This document shows positions 23,400 through 30,193 of a DNA stretch of 30,193 nucleotides, in pieces. Source of the stretch: Bacteroidales bacterium. GTDB lineage: Bacteria; Bacteroidota; Bacteroidia; Bacteroidales; UBA3663. Where the stretch lies: NCBI GenBank assembly GCA_016293065.1, contig JAEDEY010000017.1, positions 1 to 30,193 on the forward strand. The letters are read 5' to 3'. The position numbers and the translations under genes were made by a program. The number at the start of each line of letters is the position of its first letter. Positions within the stretch are counted from its first letter, which is position 1. The notes under the pieces were generated by a model. The model saw only the letters and a program-made list of their open reading frames with translations, had not been told where the DNA came from and ran no database searches.

Positions 23400-25046
23400 T
23401 TAAAGAATAGTGCAACCAGGGTTTGGCTTCAGCTGCTTGAAGAAGTCATTACCCTTGTCGTCAACGAGGATGAATGCTGGGAAGTTCTCAACCTCGATCT
23501 TCCAGATTGCCTCCATGCCGAGTTCTGGATACTCGACGCACTCGATGTTCTTGATGTTGTTCTGTGCGAGGATAGCAGCAGGTCCACCGATAGAGCCGAG
23601 GTAGAAGCCACCGTGATCCTTGCAGGCGTTGGTAACGTCGATCGAACGGTTACCCTTGGCGAGCATGATCATCGAACCACCATTGTCCTGGAACTCATAA
23701 ACGTATGGATCCATGCGTCCTGCAGTAGTTGGACCCATTGAGCCGCAAGCCATGCCAGCAGGAGTCTTGGCAGGTCCTGCATAGTAGATTGGGTGATCCT
23801 TGAGGTACTGTGGCATACCTTCGCCTGCATCGAGACGAGCCTTGATCTTGGCGTGGGCGATGTCACGACCCACGATGATTGTGCCGTTCAATGAGAGACG
23901 TGTGCCGATAGGGTAGTTGGTGAGGATCTTGCAGACATCAGCCATTGGCTGGTTGAGGTCGATCTTCACTGCATCACCTTCGCCAGCATTGCGCAGTTCT
24001 TCAGGGATGAGCTCGTATGGTTTGTCGTCCATCTTCTCGATCCAGATACCGTCCTTGTTGATCTTTGCCTTGATGTTACGGTCGGCAGAGCAAGATACGC
24101 CAAGACCGATAGGGCATGAAGCACCGTGGCGAGGCAGACGGATGACGCGAACGTCGTGAGCCATGTACTTGCCGCCGAACTGTGCGCCGAGGCCAATCTT
24201 GTAGCACTCCTGAAGGAGCTGCTCCTCAAGGGCGATGTCGCGGAAGGCACGGCCTGTCTCGTCACCTGTAGTTGGCAGGCTGTCATAGTAATGTGTCGAA
24301 GCGAGCTTGACGGTGAGGAGGTTCTTCTCAGCCGAAGTACCGCCGATCACGATAGCAATGTGATAAGGAGGACAAGCGGCAGTTCCGAGGCTCTTCATCT
24401 TCTCAACGAGGAATGGGATGAGCGTGCCGGGGTTCTGGATACGTGCCTTTGTTTCCTGATAGAGGTATGTCTTATTGGCCGAACCACCGCCCTTGGTGAC
24501 CATGAGGAAGCGGTATTCCATTCCCTGTGTAGCCTCGATGTCGATCTGTGCAGGGAGGTTGCACTTGGTGTTCACCTCGTTGTACATGTCGAGAGGAGCG
24601 TTCTGTGAGTAGCGGAGGTTCTCCTCGGTATATGTCTTGTAAACGCCTTCTGCTATTGCCTCTTCGTCCTCGAATCCTGTCCATACCTGCTGACCCTTCT
24701 CGCCGTGTACGATAGCCGTACCGGTGTCCTGACAGAGAGGGAGCTTGCCCTTGGCAGCGATCTCGGCATTGCGGAGGAAGGTGAGTGCCACATACTTGTC
24801 GTTGGCACTTGCCTCTGGGTCGCGGAGTATCTTTGCCACCTGCTCGTTGTGCGAACGGCGCAGGAGGAAGCTGACGTCGCGGAATGCGGCATTGGTCATC
24901 TTGGTCAAAGCCTCTGGAGTGACCTTGAGGATAGGTGTACCTTCAAATTCGCTGACTGAGACACCTTCTTTTGTCAGCAAGTAATATTCAGTCTCGTCCT
25001 TGCCCAATTGGAACATAGGAGCATACTTGAATGGAACGTTTGCCAT
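23400..25046 (-). CDS. fumA: Class I fumarate hydratase ([4Fe-4S], FumA/FumB type)
   Basis: This enzyme interconverts fumarate and malate. In Bacteroidales it works mainly in the reductive, succinate-forming branch. The 548-residue single-chain class I enzyme has the N-terminal alpha domain with LCQDTGTA (Cys105) and AACPPYH (Cys225). A third cluster ligand is in SCPIGLGVSCS, where Cys319 best fits the spacing of E. coli FumA. The C-terminal beta domain holds GPTTAGRMDPYV and HGGFYLGSIGGPAA. Its labile cluster suits an anaerobe. A good promoter lies upstream, and a hairpin follows the gene. Confidence 0.97.
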   Translation of the reverse strand: MANVPFKYAPMFQLGKDETEYYLLTKEGVSVSEFEGTPILKVTPEALTKMTNAAFRDVSFLLRRSHNEQVAKILRDPEASANDKYVALTFLRNAEIAAKGKLPLCQDTGTAIVHGEKGQQVWTGFEDEEAIAEGVYKTYTEENLRYSQNAPLDMYNEVNTKCNLPAQIDIEATQGMEYRFLMVTKGGGSANKTYLYQETKARIQNPGTLIPFLVEKMKSLGTAACPPYHIAIVIGGTSAEKNLLTVKLASTHYYDSLPTTGDETGRAFRDIALEEQLLQECYKIGLGAQFGGKYMAHDVRVIRLPRHGASCPIGLGVSCSADRNIKAKINKDGIWIEKMDDKPYELIPEELRNAGEGDAVKIDLNQPMADVCKILTNYPIGTRLSLNGTIIVGRDIAHAKIKARLDAGEGMPQYLKDHPIYYAGPAKTPAGMACGSMGPTTAGRMDPYVYEFQDNGGSMIMLAKGNRSIDVTNACKDHGGFYLGSIGGPAAILAQNNIKNIECVEYPELGMEAIWKIEVENFPAFILVDDKGNDFFKQLKPNPGCTIL

Positions 25047-25097
25047 TGCTTGTTGTTTTTTATGTTAATAAAAATCTAAAGTTGAAACTTCATTTCG

Positions 25098-25129
25098 CAA
25101 AGATAATAAAAAAACACCGAATAGAACAA
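25098..25129 (-). promoter_or_regulatory. Fumarase promoter
   Basis: On the - strand TATCTTTG (25105 to 25098) is an exact -7 match with TTG (25129 to 25127) 21 bp upstream. Transcription would start near 25091, giving a leader of about 45 nt. The -33 element lies in the loop of the terminator of the preceding gene. Confidence 0.8.
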
Positions 25130-25141
25130 GCTATCCGATGT
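25108..25141 (-). terminator. Rho-independent terminator of the SUI1-helicase operon
   Basis: Read on the - strand, ACATCGGATAG and CTATTCGGTGT form an 11-bp stem with two G-U pairs and a 6-nt loop, followed by a run of seven T (25114 to 25108). It is 32 bp after the helicase stop. Confidence 0.85.
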
Positions 25142-25172
25142 TTTTCTTTCTGACAACGCGATTTTCGCATAT

Positions 25173-28100
25173 TTATGCTTTTTTATAACCTTTATTTTCC
25201 ACTTTTACCACTTCATGAGGGTAAATATACCAAAGGTATCCTTCGACTTTTTCGAAGCCCATCTGTCGCAGCAGATTCATGTATTCCCTTACTTGGTTGG
25301 TGTGGGACCTGCGTTTCTCGCCTGTCTTGTAGTCGATCACAGTGGCTTCTTTTCCGTTGCATACCACGCGGTCTGGTCGCGACAGGTCTTTCGTCATTCC
25401 TTCGTAGTTTTTCGTTCTGGCCAATATCGTCTTCTCGTTCAATATCTTCTGTCCAGGCTCGAACCATCGTCCTATCTCGGCAATGTCCATCAGACGGTGT
25501 ATTTCGGCTTTCATCTCTTCACACGTCATTATCTCGTCATTGATTCGTCCCAGACGGTACAGCTCCTCTATTGGCTCATCGATGTTTTTTCGGTCGATGA
25601 TGGCCGACAGCGCTTCGTGAATGCAGTTGCCTCGGTCTATTGCTTCGATGTTCTTCGTCAGCTTGTCGTGCTTGAGCGACAGCATAGGCAGTTTTCGCTG
25701 CAATGCCAGGTCTGTGGCATCTTGCGTTATTGCTTCAGCTTTCTGTTCGTCGTCTTTATCAAAATTCTTTTTCCTGCTGTATTCTCCAATCACGCAATCT
25801 ATAGCGTCATCAGTTTCTTTGGTGACGTAGTTTTGATTTTTTATAAAAGTGTAGAGGAGTTCGTCCTGAGTCACGCCTTCGTCTTTTTTTCTCTCGGTTT
25901 TCGATAGAGGAGCTATCAGCACCATCGCTTCCTTGGCTCGGGTATATGCCACATAGATAGTATTCAGATTGTCGATGATAACTTTCTGGCGTTCTGCTTG
26001 ATAGTCTTCCTTGAAAATGGTGTCTGTCAATTTCTTACTGCATTTTATTGGCAAGAATAATCCGTCCCGATAGAATGGCGAATCTTTTTTCGGCTGGCAC
26101 CATAGTATGTCATCTCCTCGGTTTTTCATATCGGTTGTACCTTCGCAATATGGCAGTATCACAGCAGGCATACCCAAGCCTTTGCTCTTGTGTATTGTCA
26201 TGATGCGTATGGCATTCTGTCCTTCGGGCGTGGTTATACACAAATCTCCACCATATTGTCCCCACCATTCAAGGAACAGCGAGAGGTCTGCTTTCTTGCT
26301 GTTGCAGTAGTCCATCACACAGTCTCTGAACGCCTGCACAAATGCGATGTTGTGTCCTGCCGACGGGAGTAGGCTGATGATGCCTTCTGTCATGTCATAC
26401 AGCGACCTATTCGCAAGGCTCAGGAACTTGTCGATGTCTGTGTTGCCAGTGAATGTTGCGCTCACCGATTCCTGTTCGTCCATGCCACATTCTTGAAGGT
26501 AGTTGCACGAAGCAGTAGCCCTGATCAACTTCGATTCGGGCTTCTGTATGTATTTCATTATGCTGATGATGGTCAAGATGATATGGCGCGAACTGAGCAG
26601 CAATGCCTCGCTCGATATGATGTCAAAGACATACTTGCCTGTATCGCCAATGCTGCTCTTGTAGCCCAACAGCGCGTCGGCCACCTTCTTGCATATCGAC
26701 CTTGTGCGGCATAGTATGGCAATGTCTTTTGCCTCAAATCCTGAGTCTTCCAGTCGCATCACGGCTTCTGGTATCTGAGCCATGGCAAGGTCAACGAATT
26801 TCTGGTCTTCCTTTACTTTCATGAAGCGCAGATGCACCACACCAGGCGAGTCTTCATTTTTGTTGTCCGGTATCTTTTGGTCCACGTCTTTGTATATTTC
26901 CGTGATATCCTCACTGCCATACACCTTGCTCAACTCATTCGCCACAGCCTGAAAGAAAGAGTTGTTGAATGTGATTATCTCTTTTTGCGAACGATAGTTG
27001 GTTTTCAATGTTGTGGTATCTTCAAGAGACAATCCACGGGCAAAGTTCCTCAGACCAGAGTGCAGCAATCCCCAGTCACTGCCTCTCCATCGGTAGATGC
27101 TCTGCTTCACGTCGCCCACGATGAGGTTCTGACGTCCGTCGCCAAGCGAGTTCTCGATCAGTGACCGGAAGTTGTTCCACTGCATCTGCGACGTGTCCTG
27201 AAACTCGTCGATCATGAAACTGTGAATCTTGGTTCCTGTCTTCTCGTATATGAATGGCGCATCGTCCTGACTAATCAGTTTGTTCAGCATCTCGGTTGTG
27301 CTCGATAGGAGCATGGAGCCCTCCTGATTGCAGTATTCAATCACTTCGCTGTCGATGTCGGCAAGAATTCCCAACTGATAGATGTTCTCTCGTATGATTA
27401 GAGCCGAGTTATAGTTCACAAAACTGCCATCATACTTCATCTCCACAGCCTCTTGCATAAGGCTCATAAGTTTCTGAGAATGTGCTTCATCGAGTTTTAT
27501 TTTTGCCGTTTTAGCATACCATAGGCTATTGTCGTTTGCCCATTTCTCAAATTCTTCGTCCGGCACTTTCATCTCACCCTTTCTCCACATCTCGAATAAT
27601 CTCATCTTGCTTCTTACGCCGCTCTTGAAGTCATACACGGTCATGCCCTGGTCGCCTATCACACGCACACCCTCTTCTCCCAGGCTCTTCAGCTTGTCTT
27701 TCATTGTCCTCACTATGTCATTGAGCATATCGACATATTGTTTCAGTCCTTTCTTGTCGTTGGTGAACAGGTTGATGGCTTCGCTTCGGGTACGGTAATC
27801 TTCGGTGGTGAGTACCGACTTGGCGAGTTTTGCCAGGTCTCGTTCCAGTCGCCATCCTGCGCCTTCTTCTATTTTTTTGTTCGAGAATTGCATCATCCAG
27901 TCGAATGTCTGGCTGCGATGGCTGAGGCTGAGCTTTTCGATGAAGCTCGATACAGCAGCATCGAGTATGCGGTTGGCATTGAGTTCAACCTCGTAGTTGC
28001 TCGGCAGGTTCAGTTCGCGTGCAAAGCTTCTTACGATCTTCTGGAAGAAGCTGTCGATGGTGCTGATGGCGAAGTCGCTGTAGTTGTTCAGTATCTCTGT

Positions 28101-28409
28101 CAGAATGGCCTTGGCCTTGGCTTTTATCTCGTCGTCGCTCAGTGTGCCGCCAATCTTGTCATATTTGACGTCCTTGTAATAGTGTGATTCAGTTGGGTTC
28201 TGGCACAGCTGGTGCAGTTCCTTTACTATACGGGACTTCATCTCGGCAGTCGATTTGTTGGTAAAGGTGACTGCGAGTATCTCGTCGAAGCGTGTGTCGT
28301 GTTCTGCTTCAGCTGGCTGTAGGTCTTTGCGGAACAGCAGTTTGATGTATTCGCCGGTCAGCAGGTGGGTCTTGCCAGCGCCAGCCGAAGCTCGGTATAT
28401 GTTTAGCAT
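25173..28409 (-). CDS. addA: UvrD/RecB-family helicase-nuclease, AddA-like
   Basis: This is a DNA end-processing helicase and nuclease for recombinational repair. The 1078-residue product has the SF1A motifs in order: Walker A ASAGAGKTHLL (7-17, Ala-Ser form as in AddA/RecB), TFTNKSTAEMKSR, TIDSFFQKIVRSFARE, DEFQDTSQMQW (401-411), GDVKQSIYRWRG, TNYRSQ, TIHKSKGLGMP (738-748) and VAYTRAKEAM. A C-terminal RecB-type nuclease follows: His931 in NCIHEAL, Asp1013 in RPDRVV, IDYKTG with Asp1026 and Lys1028, then Gln1039 and Tyr1043. So both activities appear intact. SUI1 lies 18 bp upstream. The usual AddB-type partner gene is not adjacent on either side, unlike in many relatives. Confidence 0.92.
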   Translation of the reverse strand: MLNIYRASAGAGKTHLLTGEYIKLLFRKDLQPAEAEHDTRFDEILAVTFTNKSTAEMKSRIVKELHQLCQNPTESHYYKDVKYDKIGGTLSDDEIKAKAKAILTEILNNYSDFAISTIDSFFQKIVRSFARELNLPSNYEVELNANRILDAAVSSFIEKLSLSHRSQTFDWMMQFSNKKIEEGAGWRLERDLAKLAKSVLTTEDYRTRSEAINLFTNDKKGLKQYVDMLNDIVRTMKDKLKSLGEEGVRVIGDQGMTVYDFKSGVRSKMRLFEMWRKGEMKVPDEEFEKWANDNSLWYAKTAKIKLDEAHSQKLMSLMQEAVEMKYDGSFVNYNSALIIRENIYQLGILADIDSEVIEYCNQEGSMLLSSTTEMLNKLISQDDAPFIYEKTGTKIHSFMIDEFQDTSQMQWNNFRSLIENSLGDGRQNLIVGDVKQSIYRWRGSDWGLLHSGLRNFARGLSLEDTTTLKTNYRSQKEIITFNNSFFQAVANELSKVYGSEDITEIYKDVDQKIPDNKNEDSPGVVHLRFMKVKEDQKFVDLAMAQIPEAVMRLEDSGFEAKDIAILCRTRSICKKVADALLGYKSSIGDTGKYVFDIISSEALLLSSRHIILTIISIMKYIQKPESKLIRATASCNYLQECGMDEQESVSATFTGNTDIDKFLSLANRSLYDMTEGIISLLPSAGHNIAFVQAFRDCVMDYCNSKKADLSLFLEWWGQYGGDLCITTPEGQNAIRIMTIHKSKGLGMPAVILPYCEGTTDMKNRGDDILWCQPKKDSPFYRDGLFLPIKCSKKLTDTIFKEDYQAERQKVIIDNLNTIYVAYTRAKEAMVLIAPLSKTERKKDEGVTQDELLYTFIKNQNYVTKETDDAIDCVIGEYSRKKNFDKDDEQKAEAITQDATDLALQRKLPMLSLKHDKLTKNIEAIDRGNCIHEALSAIIDRKNIDEPIEELYRLGRINDEIMTCEEMKAEIHRLMDIAEIGRWFEPGQKILNEKTILARTKNYEGMTKDLSRPDRVVCNGKEATVIDYKTGEKRRSHTNQVREYMNLLRQMGFEKVEGYLWYIYPHEVVKVENKGYKKA

Positions 28410-28427
28410 ATTGATTTGTTGGAACCG

Positions 28428-28805
28428 TTAAATGACCTTTGTTTTATATCCCTCGTTTCTCAGTATCTCGCCGGCTTTCTGTCGGCAGTCGCCTTGCAGC
28501 AGTATCTGACCGTCGAATGGCTCTTCGCTGTTGAAGCAGTGCGAACCGCCAGTGCCGAGTTTCTTCTGAAGCAGCTTGGTGAGTCGTTTCAGTTCGTCTT
28601 CATCTCCATAGAAGAGTGTCACAAGAGTCACAGGCTTGCCCTTGCGTCCTTTCTTGTCATATTCGATGCGCAATGCAGTCTTCTGCTTCGAGGCCGATGT
28701 CTCCTGAGCCTCGCCGTTATCAGTGTTTTCCTGCTCTACGTTCTTCAGTTCGTCGGCAAACTTCCCTGCCAATAGGTCTTTCCAGTCGTTCATATTTTTT
28801 TTCAT
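28428..28805 (-). CDS. yciH: SUI1/YciH-family translation initiation factor homologue (eIF1-like)
   Basis: YciH proteins resemble eIF1 and are thought to tune start-site fidelity on the 30S subunit. The 125-residue product has a variable, acidic and polar N-terminal part (about 1-40) and a SUI1 domain (about 42-122). That domain includes KGRKGKPVTLVTLFYG, KLLQKKLGTGGSH (the conserved basic, Gly-rich loop) and EPFDGQILLQGDCRQKAGEIL. ATG 28805 would leave only about a 4-nt leader from the predicted start; in-frame ATG 28793 (MNDWKDLL) is a real alternative. It is the first gene of the operon with the helicase. Confidence 0.93.
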   Translation of the reverse strand: MKKNMNDWKDLLAGKFADELKNVEQENTDNGEAQETSASKQKTALRIEYDKKGRKGKPVTLVTLFYGDEDELKRLTKLLQKKLGTGGSHCFNSEEPFDGQILLQGDCRQKAGEILRNEGYKTKVI

Positions 28806-28815
28806 TTTGCTAATG

Positions 28816-28847
28816 CGAAGATATATTCTTTTGGCGACTCTTGCAAA
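28816..28847 (-). promoter_or_regulatory. SUI1-helicase operon promoter
   Basis: On the - strand TTTG (28847 to 28844), 20 bp, then TATCTTCG (28823 to 28816), one mismatch to the -7 consensus. The start would be near 28809, very close to the first ATG. Confidence 0.7.
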
Positions 28848-28882
28848 TATTATCCCACAAAATAATGAAAAATCGGAATATA

Positions 28883-28914
28883 TTTGTCCATCAAATATTA
28901 TTTATCTATCTTCG
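28883..28914 (+). promoter_or_regulatory. rdgB promoter
   Basis: TTTG (28883-28886), 20 bp, then TATCTTCG (28907-28914), the same -7 variant and spacing as the divergent promoter. Start near 28921, leader about 39 nt. Confidence 0.75.
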
Positions 28915-28959
28915 CACGTTGAAAATCTTTGTTTATATCCCAATAACTCATAATTCGAA

Positions 28960-29568
28960 ATGAAACATAAATTGGTTTTTGCGACTAACAATCGTCATAA
29001 GATTGAGGAAGTGAAGGCACTGCTCGAGGGCATCGGTGGCACTCTTGCTGAGAAATACGACATAGTATCATTGTCCGATATTGGCTGTCACGACGACATC
29101 CCCGAGACAGCCGACACCTTCGTGGGCAATGCCCGCCAGAAGGCTTATTACGTTAAGGAACATTATGGCTATGACTGCTTTGCCGACGACAGCGGACTCG
29201 AAGTCGAGGCGTTAGGCATGGAGCCTGGTGTGCGTTCGGCTCGCTATGCTTCCGAAGCAGGTCACGACCACGAGGCCAACAACACCAAGCTTTTGCGCAA
29301 CCTTGAAGGAGTCACCAACCGCAAGGCTCAGTTCCGCACTGTCATCTGCCTGCTGCTCGATGGCGCTGAACACATCTTCGAAGGCATCTGCCCAGGGCGC
29401 ATCACCACCGAGCGTTCGGGCAATCGAGGCTTTGGCTACGACCCGGTTTTCTGTCCCGAAGGTTATGACGTCACCTTTGCCGACATGCCTCTCGAATTCA
29501 AGAATTCCTTAAGTCACCGCAGCAAGGCTTGTGCCGAGCTGGTCAAATTTTTGAATAAGAACAATTAA
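28960..29568 (+). CDS. rdgB: XTP/dITP diphosphatase (RdgB/HAM1)
   Basis: RdgB hydrolyses dITP, dXTP and ITP to monophosphates, keeping deaminated purines out of DNA and RNA. The 202-residue product matches the family length. It has the start motif FATNNRHKIEEV (substrate and phosphate binding), ETADTFVGNARQKA, the metal-site FADDSGLEVEAL, GVRSARYA, the base-binding GFGYDPVF, and late SHRSKA. It is divergent from SUI1 and is followed after 14 bp by a membrane protein gene, probably on the same transcript. Confidence 0.97.
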   Translation: MKHKLVFATNNRHKIEEVKALLEGIGGTLAEKYDIVSLSDIGCHDDIPETADTFVGNARQKAYYVKEHYGYDCFADDSGLEVEALGMEPGVRSARYASEAGHDHEANNTKLLRNLEGVTNRKAQFRTVICLLLDGAEHIFEGICPGRITTERSGNRGFGYDPVFCPEGYDVTFADMPLEFKNSLSHRSKACAELVKFLNKNN

Positions 29569-29582
29569 GGAGTTCATTCATC

Positions 29583-30193
29583 ATGTCAATCACATTCGTC
29601 GATATTATCGACTATCTTGGCACCTTCGCCTTTGCCGTCAGCGGTATTCGTCTGGCATCGGCAAAGAAGTTCGACTGGTTTGGTGCATTCATTGTCGGCA
29701 TGGCTACGGCTGTGGGTGGCGGTACCTTGCGCGACGTCATGCTCGGTCAGAGTCCATTCTGGATGACCCAGCCCATCTATTTCGCCATCACTGGCTTTGC
29801 CCTTCTTCTCTTCGTTTTCCTTCACAAGCAGATCAACCGCGTATCAAACACTATCTTCCTCTTCGACACCATCGGACTAGGACTCTTCACTGTGGTAGGT
29901 ATACAGAAGACCCTCGACGCAGGCTTCCCATTGTGGACAGCCAACATCATGGGTATGTTCACAGGTGCCGCAGGAGGTGTGATCCGCGACATTCTCATCA
30001 ATGAGGTTCCTCTCATCTTCCGCCGCGACATCTATGCCCTTGCATGCTGTGCCGGAGGTATCTTCTTCTCATGGGGCATCACCGAAGGACTTCCTCTCGA
30101 AGCCTGCACAATAGGCTGCGCGATGGCAGTCATAATCATCCGCCTCCTCGCCGTAATGTTCCACTGGCAGCTGCCTTTACTCCATGATTCGGA
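29583..30193 (+). CDS. TRIC/UPF0126 family inner-membrane protein (3' end cut by window)
   Basis: ATG 29583 opens a frame that stays open to the window edge (203 codons). It encodes a protein of seven or so hydrophobic segments. Two repeated halves each carry a Gly-rich turn and Arg-Asp: VGGGTLRDVMLG (about residues 44-55) and AAGGVIRDIL (about 129-138). This is the tandem UPF0126/YicG arrangement, related to TRIC cation channels. Bacterial members are near 205-210 residues, so only a few residues should be missing. Some relatives are linked to glycine or cation transport, but substrate is unknown here. Close coupling to rdgB suggests one operon. Confidence 0.9.
   Translation, partial: MSITFVDIIDYLGTFAFAVSGIRLASAKKFDWFGAFIVGMATAVGGGTLRDVMLGQSPFWMTQPIYFAITGFALLLFVFLHKQINRVSNTIFLFDTIGLGLFTVVGIQKTLDAGFPLWTANIMGMFTGAAGGVIRDILINEVPLIFRRDIYALACCAGGIFFSWGITEGLPLEACTIGCAMAVIIIRLLAVMFHWQLPLLHDS

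Noticed and set aside
1..30193. CRISPR arrays, insertion sequences, tRNA genes, prophage or defence islands
   Set aside because: No regular repeat-spacer pattern, transposase, integrase or cloverleaf sequence was noticed; gene content is almost entirely core metabolism. A tRNA or Rfam scan would be needed to be certain.

Overview
The window looks like a core-genome stretch of a Bacteroidales bacterium, most like Prevotella/Segatella. Supporting signs are promoters of the Bacteroidetes type (TTTG, about 20 bp, TAnnTTTG), weak or absent Shine-Dalgarno sequences, the Bacteroidetes-style SRP RNA apex, proteins that resemble Bacteroidetes DUF4199, DUF6452 and DUF6048 families, and an anaerobe's gene set (NrdG, oxygen-sensitive class I fumarase). 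The exact genus is inference. I see no insertion sequence, phage gene, tRNA, rRNA operon or CRISPR array.

Left part (1-3812, + strand): about 480 bp without a recognised gene carry two good promoters. They are followed by nrdG and by an unusual fusion of a ThiD-like kinase domain to an AraC-type DNA-binding domain. After a strong terminator come pdxS and pdxT, the two subunits of PLP synthase. The kinase half of the fusion has lost its key catalytic motifs, including the GTGC anion hole with the catalytic cysteine. This suggests a pyrimidine- or pyridoxal-type ligand sensor that may control the adjacent vitamin B6 genes. It is the most interesting candidate here.

Galacturonate block (3804-11938): two divergent units, uxaB-uxaA (-) and uxaC-kdgK-eda-exuT (+), give uptake plus all five steps from D-galacturonate to pyruvate and glyceraldehyde 3-phosphate. 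The mannonate (glucuronate) branch and a local regulator are not in the window.

Housekeeping block (11940-16338, +): yidC (membrane insertase), purM (purine synthesis) and prfA (release factor 1). prfA meets apbE tail to tail with overlapping stop codons. On the - strand, 20138 down to 16335 is a five-gene envelope operon: DUF4199 membrane protein, GT2 glycosyltransferase, small lipoprotein, DUF6048-like barrel and ApbE flavin transferase.

Right part (20227-30193): the SRP RNA gene (+) ends almost on the stop codon of a secreted clostripain-family peptidase (-). That peptidase is translationally coupled to aroC, which appears to start at TTG, and slyD and a class I fumarase lie upstream. An AddA/RecB-like helicase-nuclease follows a SUI1/YciH translation factor (-). 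Divergently, rdgB (house-cleaning NTPase) and a TRIC/UPF0126 membrane protein run off the right edge (+).
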